Shown: positions 9,101 to 18,631 of the stretch, piece by piece
Layout of the letters: the number at the start of each line of letters is the position of its first letter
How positions within the stretch are numbered: position 1 is the stretch's first letter
DNA from: JADZFO01 sp964512635
GTDB taxonomy: Bacteria > 4484-113 > JAFGCY01
Direction: 5' to 3'
DNA: 64,000 nt
Assembly (NCBI GenBank): GCA_964512635.1
Contig: CAZEJB010000004.1
Coordinates: forward strand, 62,001-126,000
Notes under the pieces: generated by a model
The model's database searches: none
What the model was told of the DNA's origin: nothing
The model's input: the letters and a program-made list of their open reading frames with translations, nothing else
Translations under genes and position numbers: made by a program

Positions 9101-11511
9101 GCATGAAGCTGTCTATCCGCGTGCTGGCAAGTCTCTGTCTGCTCATTGTGCTTGTTGCAGCCGCTTCCAGCCCGGCACTGGCCAAACCGCCCAAAGGCAT
9201 CACATGGGATGTCCAGCTCGGCTACAACAAACTGGCACAGAAGGGCAGGGTAAACCCGGTCATTGTCGACATGACCAACAATTCGCCTGGTACCAACCTT
9301 TCCGGCGATCTGGTCCTTGAGTACGGCGGGGTTGAATACTCCACACGGCTCGAACTGCCGACGCCGAGCAAGAAGCGTTTCTACCTCTATTTCCCCTGCG
9401 AGGACTATCCCCCGACGCTGACTGTCCGTGTGCGTACCAAGGGCTACACCGAAGAGAAACTGATCAGCGCCTTCAATTCCACGATTGAGGCTTCGGATCT
9501 GAACGTACTGGTTCTGTCAAACCAGAAGGGCAGTCTTGGAGTAGTGAATCAGCAGGTATCGGCTCGGATGCTCCGCGACATCTTCAACGCCGAGAATGCG
9601 GAGATTGGCGCGGCGACGGTCTTCGTCTCCTACCTGCGCCTCGACGAGTGCGAGCCCAACCCGAAGTTCTTTTCGACCGCCGATGTAATCGTGCTGGCCG
9701 ATGTGGATTACCAGCAGATGAGCATGGAAATGGCGGAGGCCCTCAAGGCGGCGCTGGCCGGTGGCAAAAGCCTGGTCTTTTCCCTTGGCCTCAATGGCCC
9801 GGCCGTAGGGTCAAGCCCGCTTAACGAAGTCTGCCCACTGCAGGTTGCCGGGACGGAAACGGTAAGCAACCTCGGCAGCTTTGGGGAGCGTTATCGCTTC
9901 GACGCCGCGCGCTCGCCGGCCATTCTGGCCACCGGCAGCTATGGACCGGGCACCGAAGTCCTCAGCTGGGCCGGGCAGAAGCCGGTCATCCTGCGCCGCA
10001 CCTGGGGCAGTGGGACGGCTATCGCCCTGGCCTTCGATTTCACCCAGGTGCCCTTCAAGCAGAACCCGCGTGTGGCCGACATTTTCAACGACTATGTCTT
10101 CAGGGTTAACGACACGGTTCAGCTCAGCAACTGGTATCTGCATCCCGGGCCGCTGGCCCAGATACTGAGTACCCTCGGCGCGGCCAAGCCAATGGAGCCG
10201 CAGTTCGTGCTGCTCTTCCTGCTGGCCTACGTCGTGCTGATCGGCCCATTGAACTTTCTGATCCTTGACCGCTTCAAGCGCCGCACACTGGTCTGGACGA
10301 CAATTCCGCTGATCGTGGCCGGCTTCAGCTATCTCGGCCTGATGACCGGCTATCTGCGGCGCGGCGCCAATAACATCACGGCCTATTTCCAGGAAATGCA
10401 TGTCTTTCCCGGAGCTGCCTACACGCCATATCAGACCGTGATGCTTGTCTTTACCGCGGAGCGCACAAAGTATGAACTGAAAGTACCTGACCAGAGCGCC
10501 TTCCTCTATCCCACCATCCCGAGTCCGGATCCGACTAACCTGCCGACCCAGCCCGGCCTTGGTGTCTTTACCGGTGGCCGAATTGACAACAGCGGGGAGC
10601 CGCAGATCAAGATTACCCAGGGCAAATGGGACCCCAAGACTTACTATTATCAGGGATTTGTGGCTCAGCAGGCTGGTGCAACCTCGGCCCTCAGCGGCGT
10701 GCGAGGGGAAGGCGGTTTGCAGACAGTATCAGGCACATTCTCTCTCAGTCTGCCTTTTGACCTCCACAACGCATACATCTTTGGTCCGGGCTATGAACAT
10801 GAGATCGGCAACATTCCGGGTACAGGGAGCTTTGATATTGCCAATCTCCAGCCCGGTTCAGGTGGCGGTGCCCTGAGCGGTGACAACTATCTGGTTCAGC
10901 GGCTCAAGGAGATCATCAACCGCCAGAAGGAATCATCGCGACTGGCCCTGGCCTACCGTGATGAAGTGCTGCTGGTCGGTTTTAGCGAAGATATCGAGTC
11001 ACTCGCCAAGTTCGACCGCGCTCACAAAGAGTATCGCCTCAACATGGTGGTGGTCCACCTGCCTTACAGCGCCAGCGTCGAAAAGGCGGGTGACCTGTCG
11101 GTTGGCCGCGCCCTGCTTACCGGCGGCAAGGACTTTAGTAACGAGGATCGCCGCTGGGGTAATTTCCAGTCTGAGTCGGCCCAGGGGCTCGACAATGTTC
11201 GCATCAAGCCGCAGGGCTTTGTTGACCTGGAATATGAGATCGCCGGCGACCTGAAGCGCGACAGTTCGATCCACATTTCGCTGGCCATCCGCGATAAGAA
11301 TGAGAATCCGGTCGAGGACTCCTCCAACTTCATGAAGGTCGAGGTGCGCTCAGGTGGCGAGTGGCAGCCCCTGGCGATTGCCGATGGCAAATCAGTAGAC
11401 GTGCCCGTTGGCGGACTGATGGACTCGCGGCGAAAGTTGACCCTGCGCTACACGGCACTCGGCGACGAGATTCTGTTTACGCTGCCTGATGACCGCCAGT
11501 CTGTCTACTAG
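9097..11511 (+). CDS. Large exported, membrane-anchored protein of the vWA/ABC operon
   Basis: An 804-residue protein with a cleavable signal peptide (hydrophobic LCLLIVLVAAASSPALA), a long periplasmic beta-rich half, an amidotransferase-like region near residues 130-330, and two membrane segments (about 369-388 and 404-425, around LILDRFKRR), then a second beta-rich extracytoplasmic part. It overlaps the permease by ATGA. Large proteins of this layout are common beside ABC-2 permeases in environmental bacteria, with no known function. It closes the operon. Confidence 0.75.
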   Translation: MSMKLSIRVLASLCLLIVLVAAASSPALAKPPKGITWDVQLGYNKLAQKGRVNPVIVDMTNNSPGTNLSGDLVLEYGGVEYSTRLELPTPSKKRFYLYFPCEDYPPTLTVRVRTKGYTEEKLISAFNSTIEASDLNVLVLSNQKGSLGVVNQQVSARMLRDIFNAENAEIGAATVFVSYLRLDECEPNPKFFSTADVIVLADVDYQQMSMEMAEALKAALAGGKSLVFSLGLNGPAVGSSPLNEVCPLQVAGTETVSNLGSFGERYRFDAARSPAILATGSYGPGTEVLSWAGQKPVILRRTWGSGTAIALAFDFTQVPFKQNPRVADIFNDYVFRVNDTVQLSNWYLHPGPLAQILSTLGAAKPMEPQFVLLFLLAYVVLIGPLNFLILDRFKRRTLVWTTIPLIVAGFSYLGLMTGYLRRGANNITAYFQEMHVFPGAAYTPYQTVMLVFTAERTKYELKVPDQSAFLYPTIPSPDPTNLPTQPGLGVFTGGRIDNSGEPQIKITQGKWDPKTYYYQGFVAQQAGATSALSGVRGEGGLQTVSGTFSLSLPFDLHNAYIFGPGYEHEIGNIPGTGSFDIANLQPGSGGGALSGDNYLVQRLKEIINRQKESSRLALAYRDEVLLVGFSEDIESLAKFDRAHKEYRLNMVVVHLPYSASVEKAGDLSVGRALLTGGKDFSNEDRRWGNFQSESAQGLDNVRIKPQGFVDLEYEIAGDLKRDSSIHISLAIRDKNENPVEDSSNFMKVEVRSGGEWQPLAIADGKSVDVPVGGLMDSRRKLTLRYTALGDEILFTLPDDRQSVY

Positions 11512-11637
11512 GCCCAGGATGAAAGTGAAGGCAGTTGCCTGCCTCCTGCCGCAGACCTGCGGCGGCAAGGCAAATGGAGCTGGCTGCGAGTGCAGGCGGC
11601 ACTTAGTCAATTGGCAGTCACATGAGCGGATGGAACC

Positions 11638-12483
11638 CTACCTGGCGGCCTGACCGAGCCAGTCGCCACCGAATGGCGCGGCCTCCCAGTCATCGATCCA
11701 CCAGGTACCACTGAGCTGAGTGCAGTCCTCTGAGCAGACAAAGGCAGCGAACCCGCCGGCCCGCTCGCTTTCCCAGCGCATGGAGAGAATTCCGCCGTTA
11801 TAGAAACCGGAAATGCGCATATTGCTGTCGCCGGTAACAGTTCCTTCCCATGAGCTGCCTACATATCGGGAGATGTCAATGAAACCGCGGCTGGTGTTGA
11901 ACTTGTTGACGCTCAGGCCGGGGTTGGCACGTTCCGGCATTCGGGCAAACCAGAATCCAGTCCGGTTCTCATAACTCCAAAGATATAGAAAATTCTGCTG
12001 GTAGAGCTGGCCGTACATTTCCACCGCGCCGCCACCGAAACTGAGCTCCATGACTCCGGGCCGCGGCTTCTTCCAGTTGCCGTCGTCCACTTTGGTCTCA
12101 TTGTCCTTGACCCCTGTCCAGGTGGCATAGCCATTCGGTTGCAGGTTCAGGATGTCTTGCTGGTCTACCGGGATCAGGTTCATCTTTTCCTCAACTACCT
12201 GGCAGATCTGCAGGTAGCGGCCCAGAATCGCCGGTTCGAGCAGCGTATCTTCGCCTGGCAGGGTCGGCCCGCGGTCTGCCGGAGCCTCAACCCCTTCGCT
12301 GTCATCCGGCCGCCCGCGCAGCGGAACCTCGGGCACGGGCGACTTGAATTCCGGGCTGTCCCAGGGATGTGTTCCGCGCACCTGTGCTGCCTGGCGCTCC
12401 GCTGCCTCGCCGTCGCGGCGGCAGGCCGAGCTGAAAAGCGGCAGTCCAAGGACCAGGGCCAGAATCGCGCAGCGCAAAAGCAT
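11638..12483 (-). CDS. Putative lipoprotein of unknown function
   Basis: A 281-residue protein with an N-terminal signal and a Cys at the end of LALVLGLPLFSSAC, an imperfect lipobox. A Pro/Arg/Glu-rich linker to about residue 75 precedes a beta-rich domain with several Trp residues (WTGVKDN, MYGQLYQQNFLYLWSYENRTG, GTWWIDDWEA), which may bind a ligand or a lipid. I do not recognise a family. The -10 box TAGAAT stands 6 bases before the ATG, so the message is probably leaderless and not part of the adjacent peptidase unit. Confidence 0.7.
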   Translation of the reverse strand: MLLRCAILALVLGLPLFSSACRRDGEAAERQAAQVRGTHPWDSPEFKSPVPEVPLRGRPDDSEGVEAPADRGPTLPGEDTLLEPAILGRYLQICQVVEEKMNLIPVDQQDILNLQPNGYATWTGVKDNETKVDDGNWKKPRPGVMELSFGGGAVEMYGQLYQQNFLYLWSYENRTGFWFARMPERANPGLSVNKFNTSRGFIDISRYVGSSWEGTVTGDSNMRISGFYNGGILSMRWESERAGGFAAFVCSEDCTQLSGTWWIDDWEAAPFGGDWLGQAAR

Positions 12484-12489
12484 GGGCCT

Positions 12490-12495
12490 ATTCTA
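12490..12495 (-). promoter_or_regulatory. -10 box (TAGAAT) of the lipoprotein gene, leaderless
   Basis: TAGAAT stands 6 nt before ATG 12483. Confidence 0.55.
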
Positions 12496-12556
12496 GACGC
12501 GTCCACGGACCAGGGGTTTCACCCCTTGCCGGGCCGCTCCTGCCAGGGATCGCTGT

Positions 12557-14161
12557 CTACCAGCTCTCCGATTCGACGAACTGCCGCAGGAAGTACTCCG
12601 GATTCAGCTTCTCGCCGCCGAGGTGCTCCAGCGCCTCGTTCCAAGGACGCAGTGCCCCTTGCTCAAACAGGCCCTTGCGCAGCCAGGCGCCGGTAGCTGG
12701 CTGACGAATGAGCGGCGCAGTTCCCAGCTTCGTTTCGATGTAGTTTTGCATCTGGCTCGCTGTCAACTCGCCGAGGATGTAGTTGTGATAATACACCGGC
12801 GACTGGGCAATATGGGTCTTGGTAGCCCAGTCCGGCGCGTTGCGGCCGTCAGGGCGTGTCAGGAGCTGATACCGTTCCACCAGGTCCCACCACAAGGTAT
12901 TCAAATCCTGGGTTGGATCGGCATACAGGCTGCGCTCAAAGTGTGTCATGACCATCATCCAGCGGGTGAAAACCAGCATCTGGAAGGCCAGCTGCCGGCG
13001 CGCACCGGCAGCGAGCTCGCCGGCCAGCTCAGCGCTGAGACCCAGTATGTCGCTAAGCCAGGCGGCGTCATAGGTAAGACGGCCAAAGAGCATTGCGATG
13101 GCTTCCGTGCTGCAGATATGCGCGATCCCGCGCAGGAAGTAGGCCTGCTCCGGCAGCATGTACTGGTCGTAGGCCGCATGGCCGAACTCATGCAGCATCG
13201 TGCTGGCCCAGTCGGCGTTCTCCCGGCAGTTACACAAAACATGAACCTGCTTTGGATCGCGACCGATCACCAGACAGAACGCGCCCTGGTCCTTTCCCTC
13301 GCGTTCATAGAGATCACTGTTCGCCAGGCTGGTTTCGATGTTCAAACCAACGCGCTCAAAGGTCTCCGCAGTCAGTGCCTCCAGGTTGCGCCCGGCAAAG
13401 TACTGGTCGAGCTTCTGGTCAATAATCTGCGGCGCTTCCTGGAAGAAGGGGTCCTCATAGTGCCATGGTCGCAGCTCAGCGGTATCCTCAAGGCCGAAGC
13501 GGCGGCACAGGCGTTCATCCAGCAGCGCTTTGGCACGGCGAAAAGGCTCGCGGGTGGCCTGCTCAAGCCTGTCGAGTAAGGCAAACAGCTCTTGTTCGTC
13601 AATTTCCTGTGTCTGCAGCTGGCGGTCGTAGTAATCCCGAAAGCCCATCTCGCGGGCGCCAATGTTACGGATCTCCACCAGCTCAAGTAGCAGCCCTTCG
13701 ACTTCCGGGCCGATTTGCTTGCTGGCCTCCCAGTGCTGCCGGCGCAGTTCGCTCTCATCGCTCTCGCGCAGGCAATCGTGAATGTCATTGGCACTGACGT
13801 GCTGGCCCGCAACTGTCCCTCGAAAATTCGTGTAGAGCGCGCCTATCTGGGCCTGCAGTTCGTTGCTGCGCTGCGCTGCCGCTTCACTCTCCTGATTGCG
13901 AATGAACTCGTTGACAAGCAGAGCTGCGGTGCGGTCCAGTTCGGCAGGCAGGTTCGCGTTCACTTCGCGCAGGCGCTTCAGTTCGGTGAAGCGTTCAGCA
14001 CTCCCATAGACCGCGTGATACTCCATTCCCAGTTCGATCATCCGAGGAAGCAGACTCTCATCGCCGGTGTTTGCGAAGCGCCATTCAGTCTGGCTCAGCG
14101 CAATCTCCAGCCGCTCTGTCTCCTGCGCAAGCGTGTCTACAAACTGCTCTAATTCCTGCAT
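12557..14161 (-). CDS. M2/M3-type zinc oligopeptidase
   Basis: A 534-residue cytoplasmic metallopeptidase of clan MA. The zinc site is LHEFGHAAYD (HExxH, around residue 325), with the third ligand expected in CSTEAIAMLFGRL about 28 residues later. The preceding LYEREGKDQGAFCLVIGRD is shared with bacterial M2/M3 oligopeptidases, which trim short peptides. The helical N-terminal half fits this fold. The ATG with GGGAG four bases upstream is chosen; an in-frame GTG at 14206 overlaps the preceding stop by one base and would only add 15 residues. It follows the lipoprotein and deoB genes as one minus-strand unit. Confidence 0.83.
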   Translation of the reverse strand: MQELEQFVDTLAQETERLEIALSQTEWRFANTGDESLLPRMIELGMEYHAVYGSAERFTELKRLREVNANLPAELDRTAALLVNEFIRNQESEAAAQRSNELQAQIGALYTNFRGTVAGQHVSANDIHDCLRESDESELRRQHWEASKQIGPEVEGLLLELVEIRNIGAREMGFRDYYDRQLQTQEIDEQELFALLDRLEQATREPFRRAKALLDERLCRRFGLEDTAELRPWHYEDPFFQEAPQIIDQKLDQYFAGRNLEALTAETFERVGLNIETSLANSDLYEREGKDQGAFCLVIGRDPKQVHVLCNCRENADWASTMLHEFGHAAYDQYMLPEQAYFLRGIAHICSTEAIAMLFGRLTYDAAWLSDILGLSAELAGELAAGARRQLAFQMLVFTRWMMVMTHFERSLYADPTQDLNTLWWDLVERYQLLTRPDGRNAPDWATKTHIAQSPVYYHNYILGELTASQMQNYIETKLGTAPLIRQPATGAWLRKGLFEQGALRPWNEALEHLGGEKLNPEYFLRQFVESESW

Positions 14162-14205
14162 GCTGCTCCCGCTGACCGGCTCCCGCCGGCATGATGCGAA
14201 TGTCA

Positions 14206-15660
14206 CTAACTGTCGGTCAATAGTCCCTGCTGCTTAAGCCAGAGGCCATAGGCCTGACCCAACATTACGTTTTCGTTGTTTGGCGATGTCAGGAGCTGAC
14301 GGCGCACATCCGAGTCGAGCACGCCGGGCTGAGCTCCCCAGTCCAGGACAAGGTAATAAGACAGGCTGCGGTTACCCAGGCGGGCAAGCGTCCCAAGCTC
14401 CTCATCGGAAGGCAGGTCGCGCCCATAGCGGGCAATGCTGCCCAAAACCGCATTCGCCGCGGTTTCCGGCAGAAATGGTGCTTGCTGCAGGGCATAGGCC
14501 ACCGCGGCCTTGTCCTTGTGAATGCAGGCCAGAGAAAGCTCATAGCCAAGGTCGGCGATTACCCCACGGCTCAGCTCGGTCAACTCCTGCATTCGCTTTT
14601 GTGCCGCGGCCATGGCTGCCTTGTCGCCCGCTTCGCCCTTGCTGTCCTCAGTGCTGGCCGTCTTGTGGTTGGTGTCCAGCTCAGTCTGATACTGCTTAAG
14701 CGTTTCAATCTGCTTGAGCGGAAAACGCTCAATCGCTCCGTCAGCGAACAGCAGGGCGAGCTGATCGGCAGTGGCTTTGGCAGCCTCTGAGCCGCGCAGC
14801 TTGCCCGGGAAACTAAGGCCCTTGGGGGCGGTTTGTGCAGCAGCCTTCAGCAGCAGGTCATGTTGCAATTGGGGTACCTGCTGGTTGGAAAGCAGGCTGT
14901 TCCAGGTCTCAAGCGGTGCGTGTCGCAGCAGTCCAGCCCACTGCTCGGGGGCGGTATTCAGCAATGCCGGCTGGCCAATGTAGCCTGTGAAATCGATCTT
15001 GCGGTCACCGCGCTGCCCCAATATTGAGTCAATGGAGAAGCGCCGCAGAACATCACTATCCGGCGCATCGCGATACAGCTGCTCCAGACGTTGAACAACC
15101 GCATCATCAAGCTGCAGTGGTCCGCCAGGTTCGTAATCCAGCCGTGCCATACCGATGCAAAAGGTGCTCAGGTCCTTGGGTGCTGTAACATCCAAAGCCC
15201 TGATCCAGAAGTCCGGCGGAAACTGCTCCGCGTTTTCAAAACCATAAACAGCGCCAAACCAGCGCGCCTGGGCCTGCGGACCGGCATAGCGATCCAGCCA
15301 GGCTGCGCTGGCCTTGCCATCCCCGGTCAGGCTGTCCAGCACGACAGCCGCGAGTTGATCATCAACCGCCTGGGCTGCCAGGATGTCGCGAAACTCCTGA
15401 AGTTTGAATCGCAGAATGAAAAGCAAAGCAAACTGGCGCAGGTCTGCATTATCCCCACTGAGGTATTCCTTGATGAGTTCACGCTTGGCAGCAGAACTCT
15501 CTCCACTTTGCTCAACCTCACTCTGCTGTTGTTGCTGAGCAGCATTACCCGATGGAGCGTGCACTTTGTTTTTTGCCGCTGGGCAGCCTGCAAGGCACCA
15601 GAGAGTCATGGCCGCAGCAAACCCCCAAAGGGCATGTTTCAGGCTGTAGTGATTAGTCAT
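14206..15660 (-). CDS. Lipoprotein of unknown function
   Basis: A 484-residue lipoprotein: the signal peptide ends in LWCLAGC, a good lipobox, followed by a Gln-rich linker (QQQQQ). The rest is almost all helical with Leu-rich periodic segments, like HEAT or TPR solenoids, but no family is recognised. The start is the ATG before TNHYSL; its first 8 bases (ATGACTAA) contain the stop of deoB, and GGAGG lies about 12 bases upstream, so it is translationally coupled to deoB. A longer upstream frame is only read-through of deoB sequence. Confidence 0.75.
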   Translation of the reverse strand: MTNHYSLKHALWGFAAAMTLWCLAGCPAAKNKVHAPSGNAAQQQQQSEVEQSGESSAAKRELIKEYLSGDNADLRQFALLFILRFKLQEFRDILAAQAVDDQLAAVVLDSLTGDGKASAAWLDRYAGPQAQARWFGAVYGFENAEQFPPDFWIRALDVTAPKDLSTFCIGMARLDYEPGGPLQLDDAVVQRLEQLYRDAPDSDVLRRFSIDSILGQRGDRKIDFTGYIGQPALLNTAPEQWAGLLRHAPLETWNSLLSNQQVPQLQHDLLLKAAAQTAPKGLSFPGKLRGSEAAKATADQLALLFADGAIERFPLKQIETLKQYQTELDTNHKTASTEDSKGEAGDKAAMAAAQKRMQELTELSRGVIADLGYELSLACIHKDKAAVAYALQQAPFLPETAANAVLGSIARYGRDLPSDEELGTLARLGNRSLSYYLVLDWGAQPGVLDSDVRRQLLTSPNNENVMLGQAYGLWLKQQGLLTDS

Positions 15661-16876
15661 AAACTGCAGTTCCCTCCAGTAAAGAGACTCCCGGAAGGCG
15701 GGAAGTGATGCCCAGCGCCGCCGCCACGCTCGCGCCAAGGTGGTGCATTCCGACCGGCGGATCCAATCGGCGTCCGCCGCGTTTGGCTATGCCTGGGCTA
15801 AAAGCGAGGAGCGGTACCTGTTCGCGGGAGTGGTCTGTGCTTGCGGTAGTGGGGTCATTACCGTGGTCTGCGGTCAGAATCAGCAGCTCGTCGTCCTGAA
15901 GCTGATCCAGCGTGCCAGCCAGCCAGCGGTCAAAGACCTCCAGGGCCCGGCCAAAACCTGCGGCGTCATTGCGATGGCCATACAACTGGTCAAAGTCCAC
16001 GAGGTTGCAGAGCAACAGTCCGCTCCACTGCTTGTCCCGCAGCAGCTCGCCTGTTTGCAGCAGCTCCTCGGCGTTGGTGTGGAAGGGGAAACTCTGGCTT
16101 AGTCCGCGCCCAGTCCGCGGATAACAAAAGAGATCACCAATCTTGCCCACGCCAATTACTTCCAGTCCTTCTTCATGAATCTCGTCCAGCAAAGTCAGTG
16201 TTGGCGGTTCAAGCGAGAAGTCGCGCCGGTCAGCCGTGCGCTGATATCCGGCGACACGGTCACCGCTGAAAGGCCGGGCAATCACCCGGTCGACTGCGAG
16301 CTCTCCGCTGAGCATCTCACGGGCGATCTGGCAGCAGCGGTAAAGCTCTTCCAAAGGAACGATTTCAACATGCGCCGCTATCTGAAACACACTGTCGGCA
16401 CTGGTGTAGACGATCAGGCCACCGGAAGCTTGCTGCGCTGGCCCCAGCTCCTGGATGATCTGAGTTCCGCTGGCCACCTTGTTGCCAAGGATGACATGGC
16501 CGCAGGCCCGGCCGAATTCATCAATCAGCCCGGACGGGAAGCCGCTGGGAAAGGTTGGTGCAGGACTGAGCCGCGGCAGGCCAAAGAGCTCCCAGTGACC
16601 TGTGGTGGAGTCCTTTCCGGCGGAGACTTCTGTCAGCCGGCCGTAATCCGCAGCAGGCCTGTCGGTCCAGGTCAGACCAGGAGGCTGTACTGGATAGAGC
16701 AGGCCAAGACCAAGCCGTGCCAGGGACGGAAGGCTTAGTGCCGCTCCTTGCGCGGCGCAGCTTTCAAGGACATGCAGCAGGGTATCGCTTCCCGCATCGC
16801 CGTAATACGCGGCATCCGGCGCGCCGCCGCAGCCGACTCCGTCCAGGACCAGCACCGTAACGCGCCTGTAGCTCAC
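15653..16876 (-). CDS. deoB: Phosphopentomutase
   Basis: A 407-residue enzyme that interconverts ribose/deoxyribose 1- and 5-phosphates in nucleoside salvage. The alkaline-phosphatase-fold signatures are all there: VTVLVLDGVGCGGAPDA at the N-terminus, GKDSTTGHWELFGL around residue 88 with the phosphorylated Thr, LVDFDQLYGHR, and the metal site TADHGNDPTTASTDHSRE near 330. Length is normal. The GTG start is 6 bases after TACAAT, so the mRNA is probably leaderless. It is the first gene of a minus-strand unit with the helical lipoprotein and the oligopeptidase. Confidence 0.95.
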   Translation of the reverse strand: MSYRRVTVLVLDGVGCGGAPDAAYYGDAGSDTLLHVLESCAAQGAALSLPSLARLGLGLLYPVQPPGLTWTDRPAADYGRLTEVSAGKDSTTGHWELFGLPRLSPAPTFPSGFPSGLIDEFGRACGHVILGNKVASGTQIIQELGPAQQASGGLIVYTSADSVFQIAAHVEIVPLEELYRCCQIAREMLSGELAVDRVIARPFSGDRVAGYQRTADRRDFSLEPPTLTLLDEIHEEGLEVIGVGKIGDLFCYPRTGRGLSQSFPFHTNAEELLQTGELLRDKQWSGLLLCNLVDFDQLYGHRNDAAGFGRALEVFDRWLAGTLDQLQDDELLILTADHGNDPTTASTDHSREQVPLLAFSPGIAKRGGRRLDPPVGMHHLGASVAAALGITSRLPGVSLLEGTAVYD

Positions 16877-16882
16877 CTGCCG

Positions 16883-16888
16883 ATTGTA
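16883..16888 (-). promoter_or_regulatory. -10 box (TACAAT) of deoB, leaderless
   Basis: TACAAT stands 6 nt before GTG 16876. Confidence 0.6.
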
Positions 16889-16931
16889 GGGCAGGCGCGG
16901 TGTAAGATTTCAGTGAGGAGGAAGTCAGCGC

Positions 16932-18626
16932 TTGGGCGCCCCTGTGATAAGAGGCATGTCGCTGTGGACGGCATTGGCGGCCGCGCCGCTGCTGCTGCCC
17001 TGCTTAGCCCGCGGCGAGGAGCCACGTGATGCTATCAAGCGCCTGCCTGACCTGACCCACCAGAGCACCTTTGAGACCTTTGCCGCCGATGGCAGCCAGG
17101 GGCGCTCGCGACAGGAAGAAAACTACCTTGGCACCTGGGACCTGGACTGGTACCCAGGAACCATAACCCTGGCGCAGGGTACTCGCGTTACGCCGGGAAT
17201 CGGCTATACGGTCTATCTGAATGACCGTCATGACCGGCTCAGTGGCGGGTCAACCGACCTGCGCGGCGACCAGTTCGACTTCCAACTGCGCCTTGAGCAG
17301 GACCAGCGGCTGCAGGGCAGCTTCGGCTGGCATCGGGTTGACCGCTACAGCGGCAGCCCGGGTAGCACGCTGCGTCCGGATATGCAGGTTGAAGACAGCC
17401 GCAGCTTCAATCTTTCCCTGGCCCAGCCCAACCTGCCGACGCTCAGCATCAGCGGGGTCGGAAGCTCCAACTACTCCAGCGCACTGGACGGCCAGACAGG
17501 CAGTGACTACGACAAGCTGCGCTATGGTGTCGATTTCGGCCGCGACTGGCAGACGGCCGCCATGCGAGCCCGAATGGAGGCGGAGTCCTGGCGTGGACGT
17601 AACTACCGGGACAATTCGGAAAACAGCGGCGACCGCAGCTATGCTGAGGCCAGCCAGCGCCTACGCCTTGGGGCAATCGGCGACCTGAACCTGAATTACT
17701 ACTTCGAGGAAGTCTCACAGATCAACAGTGGCTCGCTAGAGCCTTCACGCGTGGCCTCGAATCGCTTCAGCCTGAATCTGCAGGGCGGGCTGAACCTCAG
17801 CCGCGGCAAACTGGCCGCTCCGCTGAGTTATGGCACGTCTTACGCGAACTACACGAACCAGACTGTCTCAGGAGCTACGGACACGACCTATAACCGTACG
17901 GAACGAGGCTTTAACTTCAAGCTCAATGCCCCGGTGCCGGAAGGCAAGCTGGCCCAGTTCAGTTATGCCACCGCCTACAGCGAGGACCGCCAGTCTGACC
18001 GCCAGAACACTGCGATCAACCAGGATCTGCACTGGGACTTTCGGCCGAACAAACTCACCGATGCCGGCGCCTCATACTTCCAGCAGCGTGAAACCGATGA
18101 GCTGCAGCGGCTGCGCAACAAGGAGATTGACCGTGTGCAGACCTACCTGAACTATCGGATCCCCGGCAACCGGGGAACCCTGGGCTCAGTCTACACAGTT
18201 GCCAGCGAGCGTTATCCTAGCACTCAGCGGCAGATCAACACAAGCGAGCTTCGCTTTAACAACACCCTGCAGTTTGGACCCAGCGCAAACCTGACCTTCA
18301 GCTATGTCCAGAACTACAGCGACGCTGAGAACAACCTGTTCCGCGAAAATGGTAACGACTACACGCGGTCTGCGGTGCAGTACCGTCTCAGTACTCCGGA
18401 CCGGATAAATCTGGACGCCACCTGGAGCCAGCAGACGAACCGCTATTATCCTGGTACGACCAAACGGGATGTGCAGGGTCTGGCCCTTGGCTTCAGCTAC
18501 AGCACGACTAACAACTGGAGCTACGCGCTGCGACTGGACAGCAGCGATGAACATGAGGAAAGCGATGCCAGCGGGATATATCGCTCGGGTGATCAGCTGC
18601 AGGCCATCGTGACATACACTTTCTAA
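16932..18626 (+). CDS. Outer-membrane beta-barrel protein
   Basis: A 564-residue protein with a signal peptide (SLWTALAAAPLLLPCLARG) and a body made of alternating aromatic/polar strands separated by Asp/Asn/Gly turns, about 22 or more strands. It ends IVTYTF, the C-terminal Phe signal recognised by the BAM complex. This is good evidence for a diderm envelope. The ligand or transport role is unknown. TTG is taken as start because GAGGAGGA lies 9 bases before it; ATG 16956 would be the alternative and leaves a shorter signal peptide without the Arg. The NTF2-like lipoprotein gene follows after five bases. Confidence 0.8.
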   Translation: MGAPVIRGMSLWTALAAAPLLLPCLARGEEPRDAIKRLPDLTHQSTFETFAADGSQGRSRQEENYLGTWDLDWYPGTITLAQGTRVTPGIGYTVYLNDRHDRLSGGSTDLRGDQFDFQLRLEQDQRLQGSFGWHRVDRYSGSPGSTLRPDMQVEDSRSFNLSLAQPNLPTLSISGVGSSNYSSALDGQTGSDYDKLRYGVDFGRDWQTAAMRARMEAESWRGRNYRDNSENSGDRSYAEASQRLRLGAIGDLNLNYYFEEVSQINSGSLEPSRVASNRFSLNLQGGLNLSRGKLAAPLSYGTSYANYTNQTVSGATDTTYNRTERGFNFKLNAPVPEGKLAQFSYATAYSEDRQSDRQNTAINQDLHWDFRPNKLTDAGASYFQQRETDELQRLRNKEIDRVQTYLNYRIPGNRGTLGSVYTVASERYPSTQRQINTSELRFNNTLQFGPSANLTFSYVQNYSDAENNLFRENGNDYTRSAVQYRLSTPDRINLDATWSQQTNRYYPGTTKRDVQGLALGFSYSTTNNWSYALRLDSSDEHEESDASGIYRSGDQLQAIVTYTF

Positions 18627-18631
18627 GCAGG

